23,777 bases of DNA from Fibrobacterota bacterium (lineage in GTDB: Bacteria; Fibrobacterota; Chitinivibrionia; Chitinivibrionales; FEN-1185). Location: positions 119,663 through 143,439 of the forward strand of contig PLWQ01000026.1 of NCBI GenBank assembly GCA_003165595.1, written 5' to 3'. Below the pieces are notes generated by a model. It worked only from the letters and a program-made list of their open reading frames with translations, did not search any database and had not been told where the DNA came from. Numbering within the stretch: the first letter of the stretch is position 1; every line of letters begins with the position of its first letter. Positions 17,338-23,777 of the stretch are shown in pieces. Position numbers and translations under genes: made by a program.

Positions 17338-17643
17338 TCATTTGCCGCGCCTTTGGTTCTTGAGACCGGCGAATATGCCGCCGGAAAAACCGCCGATTCC
17401 GAGCATGAATCCAAAATCGTACCACTTGCCCGCATTGGGGTAGGCGTAAATCCTGAGGTGATCGGAGAACAGGCTCACGATAAATGAAATGGGGGCGATA
17501 AAACCATGCCACAGGCCTTTCCAGAATCCCGGACCGCATTTGACAAAGGATACGATGTGCGGCTGCGTTGCCGTGCAGGAGGCGACTATAAGTACTATCA
17601 ACGTACACGCCACGGCGACGACAACAATGCGTGAAAAGTTCAT
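17338..17643 (-). CDS. Small lipoprotein / membrane protein, 101 residues
   Basis: ATG at 17643 is preceded by AAAGGATC. The N-terminal hydrophobic segment ends with a good lipobox (V-A-S-C, Cys23). The mature part reads 'CGPGFWKGLWHGFIAPISFIVSLF' and then 'AYPNAGKWYDFGFMLGIGGFSGG', two further hydrophobic stretches around an aromatic-rich centre. Short proteins with this 'GFW.GLWHG.I.P..FI.SLF' pattern are widespread in bacteria (from memory) and have no assigned function. It is first in the run with the acyltransferase gene, which suggests an envelope role. Confidence 0.8.
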   Translation of the reverse strand: MNFSRIVVVAVACTLIVLIVASCTATQPHIVSFVKCGPGFWKGLWHGFIAPISFIVSLFSDHLRIYAYPNAGKWYDFGFMLGIGGFSGGIFAGLKNQRRGK

Positions 17644-17686
17644 AGTGATCCTTTTGCCAAGGTGTGCACGGTTTACGGCCCCCAAC

Positions 17687-17715
17687 AAAAGCGCCGGTTG
17701 GTTAGAACCGACGCT
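17687..17715 (-). terminator. Strand-specific Rho-independent terminator after the XRE regulator gene
   Basis: On the minus strand, AGCGTCGGTT (17715-17706) pairs with AACCGGCGCT (17699-17690) over 10 bp, including one G-U wobble, around a 6-base loop. TTTGTT follows (17689-17684). On the plus strand the wobble would be a C-A mismatch, so the hairpin suits the leftward transcript. It lies 46 bases past the stop of the regulator and about 45 bases before the next gene start, so it could also act as a leaky terminator or attenuator for the lipoprotein-acyltransferase genes. Confidence 0.6.
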
Positions 17716-17760
17716 CCTGAAAATTGACTCTATAAGATTCGATTCGGCGCCGACACCGGG

Positions 17761-18246
17761 TCACTTCTTCCGTTTTTTCGGTTTCTTTGCCACGGCGCCC
17801 ATTTCCTCGACACGCCGGGCCGCTTCGCGTTTGCCAATTCCGCGCAAAGCAAGGAGCTTGGCGAGCGTTGCGCTGCGGAGCCTGAGCCGTCCGCCCTTGC
17901 GTTCCATAACATAGACCGACTGGCCCGAAACCCCGAGGAGCAAGGCAAACGAGTCCTGCGATAGTCCCAATTTGTTCCGGAGGGCCTTGATGGTTCTCGA
18001 TGTGACCCGAATCTTGGCGTCGGCTCCCTGCGCGACCGTGGATTCGTCGGTCTTTTCCTGAAGAACATTTTGTATTGCCTCGAGTCGCTTGCTCCCGGAT
18101 TCGAGGACCGCAACTTTTTTCTTGAGGGCGGCGACGGTCCTTTTGAGGAGGAAATTGGCGCTTCGGAGCGGATTGACGGAGGCTCTCACTTCCTTGCGAC
18201 TGATGCGCGCAATTTCCGCTTTGAGAATCTGGGAGAGATTGGGCAT
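17761..18246 (-). CDS. XRE-type helix-turn-helix regulator with N-terminal coiled coil
   Basis: This 161-residue protein starts at ATG 18246, with AAAGGAC upstream. Residues about 1-65 are a charged heptad-like segment ('LLKRTVAALKKKVAVLESGSKRLEAI'), probably a coiled coil for self-association. Residues about 85-140 form an XRE/Cro-type HTH ('LRNKLGLSQDSFALLLGVSGQSVYVMERKGGRLR'), then 'LLALRGIGKREAARRVEEMG' and a lysine-rich tail (KKPKKRKK) that could add nonspecific DNA binding. The arrangement matches a common family of small bacterial regulators starting 'L...LK.EI.RI.RKE.R' (from memory). It appears to be a single-gene transcript closed by the hairpin at 17690-17715. Targets unknown. Confidence 0.85.
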   Translation of the reverse strand: MPNLSQILKAEIARISRKEVRASVNPLRSANFLLKRTVAALKKKVAVLESGSKRLEAIQNVLQEKTDESTVAQGADAKIRVTSRTIKALRNKLGLSQDSFALLLGVSGQSVYVMERKGGRLRLRSATLAKLLALRGIGKREAARRVEEMGAVAKKPKKRKK

Positions 18247-18354
18247 GACGGCAGTCCTTTCTTTTAGGGAAGACACGGCGAACAAATGAACCACGGTACT
18301 TGGTTAGAATATACAAGTTAGCTGGAATTCCGTCAAGGGGAATGGCGAACAGGC

Positions 18355-18390
18355 CGCACCTTGCCGCTCTAGCCCTAACCGGCAGGTGCG
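18355..18390 (-). terminator. GC-rich hairpin downstream of the Tos1-like gene
   Basis: CGCACCTTGCCG (18355-18366) and CGGCAGGTGCG (18380-18390) are inverted repeats with a single bulged base and a 13-base spacer. The hairpin starts about 32 bases after the stop of the leftward gene at 18422. No U-tract follows on the minus strand, so it may be a Rho-assisted end or an mRNA-stabilising structure. The remaining bases between 18246 and 18422 show nothing else I can support. Confidence 0.4.
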
Positions 18391-18421
18391 CCGGCGCCCG
18401 GCACAAAACCTACGTTTGCAT

Positions 18422-19705
18422 CTACCTGTTGATAACGGCGGAATTCGGGGCGGGAAGCCTGAGCGCAAGAACGTTGTCGATTGTCGACCGCGCCACCTGG
18501 CCGGGCAGCCCGGGCAACAAGGCGGAAACCGTCGCCGGGACATTCGCGGGATGGATGAGCGCAAGCTGGACCTGGCGCGTCTTTACATCGAGCAGTATCA
18601 CGAAGAACCGATAGCCGGTCTCCGGCCGCCTGAATGCGACGCTTGGGGCGTTTGCCGGAGTACAGATGGCGCCGTTTATCGCCTCGGCATTCGTTTTCTT
18701 TACAATAAGATCAATTTTCGAGTCGAGGCCCGCCATGTTGCAATCCGAACCGCATGGCCCCTGGCCCACATACCCGGCATAGCCGAAGAAATTGGTGGAA
18801 AAGACGTCAAAGTTCTGGGAACCGTTGTTGTCGTTGACAACCTCGAATGCATTGAACTGGCCGCAACCGTCGGCAAGCCACCACTGCGCCGGATCTTTCG
18901 CGTAGCACTGGCAGGACCCGAAAGCGCCCGAACGCACCATTTCGCCGTGGGAAAGGCCGATCCACGGCGCATCGTACCAGCCGTTGGTCGGGTCGTTGCC
19001 ACAGTTGGCGGCGGCGGGTAGTGCGGCGGCGGCAAGGCGGGGCATGGTTGCCTGAATAATGATCATCTTCGACCCGACCCATCCCCAGTATTTGGTGTCA
19101 CTCGTCAATGGACAATAGGGCATGCTCCCGGTGCCGGTCTTGAACACCTTGTTTGTCGAAACGTCAATCAGGCACGTGTTGCCCACGATTCCCTGGAACC
19201 CCGCGGTTTCGGTGTTGTCGCCCTTGAATGCAATTCCCTGCATCACCGTGGGGCTCTTGGTGTCCCACACTGAAACCAGCATCCATGCGCCCGGGTTCGC
19301 AGAGTCCGGCTGGTACACATCTATCTGCTTTACCGTCATGGGGCCGCGAAGCGTCATTATCAGGTCTTCATTCCAAGGCGTGAGGCTGTCACTCGTTATC
19401 ACGTGCTTTCCCATGCAGCAGGAGCCGCTGCTGTATGCGTCGCAGGGCCCTACGGCCGGATCTCTTTCGCTGGGATACCAGCCGGCCGCTCCGATATTCT
19501 GAAAGGTGATGGTACCGCCGTCCGATGTCGCGTCGAGATAGGTCTTGTCAAGATTTGAGCCGGAGGGACTGCTGTTGTCGCCGGGGTTTTGCGTTACCGC
19601 CGCACCAAGATTCGAGGGCGAAGAGCCTCCGGAATTTAGGCAGCCGCACAGAGCGCCTGCCACCAGAACGCCGATCAAAACGAGTTCCGATACGACCTTC
19701 TTCAT
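18422..19705 (-). CDS. Lipoprotein resembling the fungal Tos1/YJL171C cell-wall family (DUF2403/DUF2401-like)
   Basis: This 427-residue protein starts at ATG 19705 with a strong purine-rich ribosome site. The signal peptide ends in a lipobox-like L-C-G-C (Cys22), followed by a Ser/Gly/Asn linker to about residue 60. The next part ('TITFQNIG...WYPS', 'LIMTLRGPMTVKQIDVYQPD') resembles the N-terminal Tos1 domain. The later part ('APWIGLS', 'FGSCQCY', 'GCGQFNAFEVVND') resembles the C-terminal Tos1 domain, where I remember a 'CSCW..GCGEFDIFEVL' block. Fungal members are cell-wall proteins, and a beta-glucanase-like fold has been suggested. Here the two acidic positions read Gln and Asn (codons 18857-18859 and 18851-18853). 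Twelve or so cysteines in the mature part suggest disulfides. It stands alone as a likely monocistronic unit. The family call is from recalled motifs, not a search. Confidence 0.72.
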   Translation of the reverse strand: MKKVVSELVLIGVLVAGALCGCLNSGGSSPSNLGAAVTQNPGDNSSPSGSNLDKTYLDATSDGGTITFQNIGAAGWYPSERDPAVGPCDAYSSGSCCMGKHVITSDSLTPWNEDLIMTLRGPMTVKQIDVYQPDSANPGAWMLVSVWDTKSPTVMQGIAFKGDNTETAGFQGIVGNTCLIDVSTNKVFKTGTGSMPYCPLTSDTKYWGWVGSKMIIIQATMPRLAAAALPAAANCGNDPTNGWYDAPWIGLSHGEMVRSGAFGSCQCYAKDPAQWWLADGCGQFNAFEVVNDNNGSQNFDVFSTNFFGYAGYVGQGPCGSDCNMAGLDSKIDLIVKKTNAEAINGAICTPANAPSVAFRRPETGYRFFVILLDVKTRQVQLALIHPANVPATVSALLPGLPGQVARSTIDNVLALRLPAPNSAVINR

Positions 19706-19750
19706 ACCGCCCCCTTCTTTGTGCCGACCTGACATCCCACAACAATAATT

Positions 19751-19774
19751 TACGAAATGCGTAACGAAATGCAT
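19751..19774. promoter_or_regulatory. Tandem 12-nt direct repeat upstream of the Tos1-like gene (possible operator)
   Basis: ACGAAATGC occurs at 19751-19759 and 19763-19771, a period of 12 bases, about 46-66 bases upstream of the ATG at 19705. The location fits a regulator binding site over the leftward promoter. The area is AT-rich compared with its surroundings. No convincing -35/-10 pair could be fixed. The rest of the 19706-19825 gap shows nothing else. Confidence 0.35.
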
Positions 19775-19825
19775 GATTTTTGTTGCAGTGGACAAGAGAG
19801 CCGTGCCGCACGCTGCCGCGACCCG

Positions 19826-21157
19826 CTAGAAATCGTGCACCTGAAGCGCGCAGACGGTCATGTCGTCCCGAAACGGCGCTCCGGCGGAGAACTGCTTTAC
19901 ATTTTCAATCACCTGGGCCACAAGCATGTCGGCGTCTGCCGGACGCGCGGATGCGAGAAAACCGGTCAACCGTTCCGGCCCGTACCCGTCTTTGTCCGGG
20001 CCCTCGGCCTCGGTAAGGCCGTCGGTATACAGGAGAAAGCGGTCTCCATTTACAAGCGGTATTGTCGCTTCCTGTGTTGCCGCGCGGAATTCGCCGCCGT
20101 CGAGAATCAGGCCGAGCGCGATTCCCTGCAGCGCCACGGTTTGCGGCGCGCCCGCGCCCAGGCGTATCATGGGAGGATGTCCGGCTCGCGCGCAGGTCAT
20201 AAACGATCCGTCGCGGCTTATTACGCAGCAGAGCGCCGTGATAAACGACCGGTGATCCAGCGTGACGGAAATGGAATCGTTCACCGCGCACAGGAGGTTT
20301 TTCGCCGACGTCTGGTGTCTCCCCTCAACCCGGAACGTGGACCGCAGCATGGTCATCACCAGCGCGGCGGGAATTCCCTTGCCGCACACGTCGGCGATCA
20401 CCACGATCCAGTCGCCATGCGCGTTCTGAAAGTAGTCAAGATAGTCGCCGCCCACTTCGTATGCCGGAAAGTAAACGCCCTTGAGGTTGACGCGCGGGAT
20501 TTTCGGCTTGAACGACGGCGTAAGCCTTCGCTGAATGCCCTTCGCCGCAGAAAGCTCGCCATCGATCCGCGCTTTTTCCCGAAGCTGGGCAATTTGAGCC
20601 TGGAGCCGTTCGTTGGCGGTGTTGAGCTCGGCAGTGCGTTCCTTCACGCGGCGCTCAAGTTCCGCATTCATTTCCGTGAGCGCGTCCTGGTAACGCTTGC
20701 GGTCGGTAATGTCGCGGCTGATGCACACGAGCCTGCTCACCGCGCCGCCATCGTCGAAGTGGGGGATTTTCGAAGTGGAAACCCACTTGTCCGATCCGGA
20801 CACGCCGGTAATGGGCTCTTCGCGGTTGAGCAGGGGCATACCCGAACCTATGATCTTCTGGTCGTCGGTATGGTAGCGCCGGGCCAGCTCATTCGGGAAG
20901 AAATCGAACACCGTTTTCCCGACAATATTTGATTCTTCCGGTTCGCACAGGAATGTCCTGTGCGCTTTGTTGTCGAGAATGTACCGGCCTTCGCTGTCCT
21001 TGACGTAAATATTGTCCGGCAACTCGTCGATTAGCCCCTTGAGCAGGTCCCGTTCCCTGGCGATCTCTGAGGCCGGCTGTGCGGAATTGTCAAGATTGTC
21101 CGGCTGCCGGTGAGGTTGGGCGGGCGAATGATCGTGTAAATTGGTGCCGGTGTCCAT
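19826..21157 (-). CDS. PAS domain / PP2C (SpoIIE, RsbU-type) serine phosphatase
   Basis: The protein has 443 residues from ATG 21157. A PAS domain covers about residues 37-155 ('LIDELPDNIYVKDSEGRYI' to 'ISRDITDRKRYQ', the PAC end). A coiled-coil linker follows ('ELERRVKERTAELNTANERL', about 165-205), then a PP2C/SpoIIE domain to the end. The metal-binding acidic residues are all present: 'GGDYLDYF' (near 235), 'ADVCGKG', 'YTDGLTEAEG' (near 382) and 'RDDMTV' (near 432). It is predicted to dephosphorylate an anti-sigma-factor antagonist in response to a PAS-sensed signal. No such antagonist or kinase gene lies in the window. It has no membrane segment. The alternative start GTG 21220 overlaps the upstream stop, but its 21 codons are AT-rich and unlike the rest of the gene. 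Confidence 0.93.
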   Translation of the reverse strand: MDTGTNLHDHSPAQPHRQPDNLDNSAQPASEIARERDLLKGLIDELPDNIYVKDSEGRYILDNKAHRTFLCEPEESNIVGKTVFDFFPNELARRYHTDDQKIIGSGMPLLNREEPITGVSGSDKWVSTSKIPHFDDGGAVSRLVCISRDITDRKRYQDALTEMNAELERRVKERTAELNTANERLQAQIAQLREKARIDGELSAAKGIQRRLTPSFKPKIPRVNLKGVYFPAYEVGGDYLDYFQNAHGDWIVVIADVCGKGIPAALVMTMLRSTFRVEGRHQTSAKNLLCAVNDSISVTLDHRSFITALCCVISRDGSFMTCARAGHPPMIRLGAGAPQTVALQGIALGLILDGGEFRAATQEATIPLVNGDRFLLYTDGLTEAEGPDKDGYGPERLTGFLASARPADADMLVAQVIENVKQFSAGAPFRDDMTVCALQVHDF

Positions 21158-21166
21158 AGCATTTTT

Positions 21167-21172
21167 AGTATA
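21167..21172 (-). promoter_or_regulatory. Candidate -10 box just before the PAS-phosphatase start
   Basis: The minus strand reads TATACT at 21172-21167, ten bases before ATG 21157, where transcription would begin about 2-4 bases before the start codon. No Shine-Dalgarno sequence lies between them. The -35 is poor (TTGCTG with 20-base spacing). Confidence 0.35.
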
Positions 21173-21216
21173 GCATTCGGAATGGGGGCGGGCAGCAATT
21201 GTTTGTGGGTCAACAA

Positions 21217-22356
21217 TCACTTGCTTGATTTGGCAATTGCGCTTTTTAGGTCAAAATGCGATAGGTCATACTTTGAGAGCTGCCCATTCTTGTATAGCAC
21301 AAGGCCCTCCGGCACAGCAACCCAGCTTGCAAGATCCACATCACCTTCGAAGTCCAGTTTGAACGGCGCCCAAAAGCCCGAAGGCAGTTTGGGGTCGAGG
21401 TATACGAGATAATGGGTGTCCTTGCGCGTTCTTCCCCCGTCGACTGCAAAGTAGACCCACCTTCCCGACGGCGACATGGTGTTATGATTCGGCGATTTCA
21501 TCAAACGCTCGCCGTCGTTTATCGCCATCGGAACAGGTACGATTTCAGGAATGCCATACCAACGCGCGAGGAACAACATGTCTTTTCGGGCGGTCTTGTT
21601 GTACGTAATTATCAATGCATGCCGCAATTCTTCGGAAACGAACATGTTGTCATTAAGCACCGCCAGTACGGCGTTGGATGTGTCCTTGTTCAATAAATCA
21701 ACCAGCGGATGGATCGTCTGATTCAGGTCGTTGTCCAGCGCGCGCCACTGGGAATGCCAACTAGGACGGTAGATTGTGTAGGATGGCGTGAAGTAAACCG
21801 GCAGTTCGTTCGAAAACCCTGGTAGCGGAACTTCCTTAAGGCGCTTCTTGTTCAGGATGTCGTCGAGAACAAACTCATATTTATCATTCTCGTCTTTGTC
21901 AAAATACTCAAAAACCGAAATGGCCGCGCCGCGCTCGTAGTCAGAGATTCTTGACGTCTCGATATTTATCTCTATTGATTTCGATATGTCCATAAATGCG
22001 GCGGTTTGGCGTTTTTGTTTCCAATCAAGCAAATCAACACCTTTGGAAGTCTTTACATAGAGTAAATCTGCGGCTTTCTGCGGCAAGGCTTTGGCTGTGG
22101 GAATACTGAACTCGTTCTCAGGAAAATTGTCGAGTTGGATTTCTGTTTTGTCGATCCTCGCTATCGCCCAACGCTCACCGTAAACTAGCCCGATGGAATT
22201 CTCCCTAAGAACCGGGAACAATTGAACAATTTGGCCTTTGGTAAACGGAATCTCCACCGGCACTGGCGGAAAAGCTGTGTTTGCACTCATTCTTTGCTCC
22301 TTGCAGGCAAGATGAATCCAGCAGAGCATCGCAAATACTATCGTCCAATGTCTCAT
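21217..22356 (-). CDS. Hypothetical protein, possible lipoprotein, 379 residues
   Basis: Not recognised. The ATG at 22356 overlaps the amidohydrolase stop as ATGA, a sign of translational coupling. A hydrophobic N-terminus ending 'IHLAC' (Cys18) suggests a lipoprotein, but His at -3 is not canonical. The body is mixed, with many short beta-like segments. 'TMSPSGRWVYFAVDGG' followed by 'THYLVYLDP' near the C-terminal third resembles a beta-propeller blade ('SPdGrwv.f') without proving one. No catalytic motif is visible. It is AT-richer than the left part of the window, as is its partner gene, so the pair may have been acquired together. Its stop (21217-21219) lies 59 bases before the next gene's ATG. 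Confidence 0.82.
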   Translation of the reverse strand: MRHWTIVFAMLCWIHLACKEQRMSANTAFPPVPVEIPFTKGQIVQLFPVLRENSIGLVYGERWAIARIDKTEIQLDNFPENEFSIPTAKALPQKAADLLYVKTSKGVDLLDWKQKRQTAAFMDISKSIEINIETSRISDYERGAAISVFEYFDKDENDKYEFVLDDILNKKRLKEVPLPGFSNELPVYFTPSYTIYRPSWHSQWRALDNDLNQTIHPLVDLLNKDTSNAVLAVLNDNMFVSEELRHALIITYNKTARKDMLFLARWYGIPEIVPVPMAINDGERLMKSPNHNTMSPSGRWVYFAVDGGRTRKDTHYLVYLDPKLPSGFWAPFKLDFEGDVDLASWVAVPEGLVLYKNGQLSKYDLSHFDLKSAIAKSSK

Positions 22357-23777
22357 TTGGGGAAATCCGCAATGGTTTCAGGTACTTCGTTAATCCAATC
22401 GGCAAGCTCGAACTTAGCGCCTCGGCCGATTACCGATTCATCCTTGTTGAATGCGTCGGCCAGTTTCCCTGCGTGTTTCTTCAGTTGCAGGAACCGCATG
22501 GGGTTAATTGTCATGAAGTAGGCAAGCAGTTCATGCGCGTCCTTTACCCCGATGCTCTTAAATAGTTCATCGTCGTTTATCGCAAGTATTCTGTCGCAGA
22601 TATTCTGCACATACTTGAGATACCCGCCGCTCTTGTATTTACCCACCATGGTATACATCCACCAGTCTGTGCCGAACAGGATTCGCTCCTTCACAATAGG
22701 ATTGAAGGCCAGTGCCTTCTTGAAGTGCTCCGTCATCGACGGCTCAAACAGAAAGTAGGCCAGATCGACATAGAAGTTCGGGTAGGTCGTCATCAGGTGC
22801 AGATACCCCGCAATCCAGTTCTTTTCGTCCAGATCGCGCAGGTCTTGCCAGAATGAATCGCAATACGGGTTGACGGTTTTGTCCCAGAACGTGTCACCGC
22901 CGAAGTGTGCCAGACAGAGTGTCAAAGTAGGGTGTTTTTGAAGAACAGGTTCCCATGCATACGGGCCAACGAAGTTGTCGGTGAACCATGCCTGCTTGTA
23001 GGTTTCGGCAACGCCGGTGTTTTCCGGATGCTCCCGATCATAGTAGAGCAGCATGTCATGCGTCGTCATGCCTCCGCGTGAGCCGTGGCAGGTGATTGGA
23101 ATCTGATTGCTGGCGCAAAGGTCATAGTACTCATGCCAGGGAAAGTTGAGTTTTGGATCCAAAGGCCGATAACCGAGCGCGGTGTACATTTTGATGCCAA
23201 CTGACGGAAGATTTTCTGGAAAGCTTGCCGGAGACGCTGTTTGGACAAGATTGTGTTCGAACGGACGTCGCCAATTGGTGAGATGAGCTCGGGGGTCGTA
23301 ATTGTAGAATGAAACCAATGCACCGTTTCCCATGGCGAAGGTCTGCCTGGTCAGTTTCTTTTGAATTCTGTAAGGCTCCCAGGCGGCATAGTCTTTTTCG
23401 CTTACTTCCTCGTAGCGCCCCGCCTTCTCATTCCACCATTTTACTTTCCCGTCAACATTCTCATAGATCATTCTTCCTTCATATCCCCTATAATGTGCGT
23501 AGTCCATATTCATCGGCATATTGACAATCACTCTATGCCGTTTTGCCGGGCCTCCAAGACATTCCAGATCCGGCGCGGAAAGAATTTCCCCGGAAGTCGA
23601 AACGGCCCTGGCGCCGATGGCATCGGTCGGTTGTTTCTGCAAGTCTCCAAATTCGCCCAGGGCCATGCTGCCAAGAAGATCCAATCTTTTTTGGTTCGCA
23701 AACGGCAATGGCACTTTCGATTTCGATAGCGGCAGTGGCGCGCAATGACCGCTGTTAATGTGCATGTGACAGTCAAA
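22353..23777 (-). CDS. Amidohydrolase-superfamily metal-dependent hydrolase (5' end outside window)
   Basis: The frame is open to the right edge. The last visible codons encode F-D-C-H-M-H-I, so the first metal-binding HxH motif is at 23768-23760, and ATG 23765 is internal to it. The true start therefore lies beyond 23777. Further expected ligands are present: 'ITCHGSRGG' (strand 5 His), 'LCLAHFGGD' (strand 6 His) and 'ILFGTDWW' (strand 8 Asp). The C-terminal 'INPMRFLQLKK' is usual for Amidohydrolase_2 proteins. The metal site is thus complete. An unusually long region (about 150 residues) separates HxH from the later strands, with 'KVKWWNEKAGRYEEVSEKDY', probably an insertion. The substrate cannot be predicted. 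It is coupled to the downstream unknown gene by a 4-nt overlap. Confidence 0.88.
   Translation of the reverse strand, partial: FDCHMHINSGHCAPLPLSKSKVPLPFANQKRLDLLGSMALGEFGDLQKQPTDAIGARAVSTSGEILSAPDLECLGGPAKRHRVIVNMPMNMDYAHYRGYEGRMIYENVDGKVKWWNEKAGRYEEVSEKDYAAWEPYRIQKKLTRQTFAMGNGALVSFYNYDPRAHLTNWRRPFEHNLVQTASPASFPENLPSVGIKMYTALGYRPLDPKLNFPWHEYYDLCASNQIPITCHGSRGGMTTHDMLLYYDREHPENTGVAETYKQAWFTDNFVGPYAWEPVLQKHPTLTLCLAHFGGDTFWDKTVNPYCDSFWQDLRDLDEKNWIAGYLHLMTTYPNFYVDLAYFLFEPSMTEHFKKALAFNPIVKERILFGTDWWMYTMVGKYKSGGYLKYVQNICDRILAINDDELFKSIGVKDAHELLAYFMTINPMRFLQLKKHAGKLADAFNKDESVIGRGAKFELADWINEVPETIADFPK

Noticed and set aside
19757-20932. Plus-strand open frame of 391 residues opposite the PAS-phosphatase
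   Set aside because: The minus frame carries intact PAS and PP2C motifs; this frame has none.
1-23777. CRISPR arrays, tRNA or rRNA genes, transposases, integrases and phage genes
   Set aside because: None seen by reading: no regularly spaced short repeats outside the protein-coding repeats, no cloverleaf with a recognisable T-loop in the gaps, and no mobile-element protein motifs.

Overview
The window looks like chromosomal DNA of a Gram-negative bacterium, most likely from the Fibrobacterota (Chitinispirillia-like) or a neighbouring FCB lineage. The main clue is the giant surface protein at the left edge. It has Ig-like repeats, a calcium-loop-like 'DVNGDGYLD' segment, and a C-terminal FlgD-like/T9SS-type end ('YWNGSNARGLKCSTGVYR') of a kind I associate with Fibrobacterota secreted proteins. 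A lipid A acyltransferase and several lipoproteins agree with a Gram-negative envelope. Taxonomy is inference only. Most genes are GC-rich (about two thirds GC in lines I counted), while the serpin and the two genes at the right edge are clearly AT-richer.

Layout. 1-5551 (+): the 3' part of a giant repeat protein whose start lies outside the window. 5559-5615: an intergenic palindrome. 5689-6879 (+): a secreted serpin. 6952-8199 (-): a CNNM/CorC-type DUF21-CBS membrane protein. 8287-12078 (-): a complete TRAP transporter in the order tatT, dctP, fused dctQM, like the Treponema pallidum Tp0956-Tp0958 system. 12079-12391: a divergent intergenic region with a TATAAT box. 12392-14811 (+): apt, an unknown 151-residue gene, and asnS, probably one operon. 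14894-17643 (-): a small lipoprotein, an LpxL/HtrB-like acyltransferase and a large unknown exported protein, closely spaced. 17690-17715: a strand-specific terminator hairpin after an XRE-type regulator (17761-18246, -). 18422-19705 (-): a lipoprotein resembling the fungal Tos1/YJL171C cell-wall family. 19826-21157 (-): a PAS plus PP2C (SpoIIE/RsbU) phosphatase. 21217-22356 (-): an unknown putative lipoprotein overlapping by 4 nt an amidohydrolase (22353 to beyond the right edge, -).

How the genes fit together. The apt-asnS group is housekeeping. The TRAP genes form a self-contained solute uptake system with a lipoprotein partner. The acyltransferase group is envelope-related. The serpin, Tos1-like lipoprotein and giant adhesin-like protein are export-directed and could act in contact with eukaryotic or polysaccharide-rich material, which is inference. 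I saw no tRNA, rRNA, CRISPR array, transposase or phage gene. The items most worth following up are the Tos1-like protein with amide substitutions at its presumed acidic motif, the alternating A-B-A-B repeat of the giant protein, the compositionally foreign serpin, and the amidohydrolase-lipoprotein pair.
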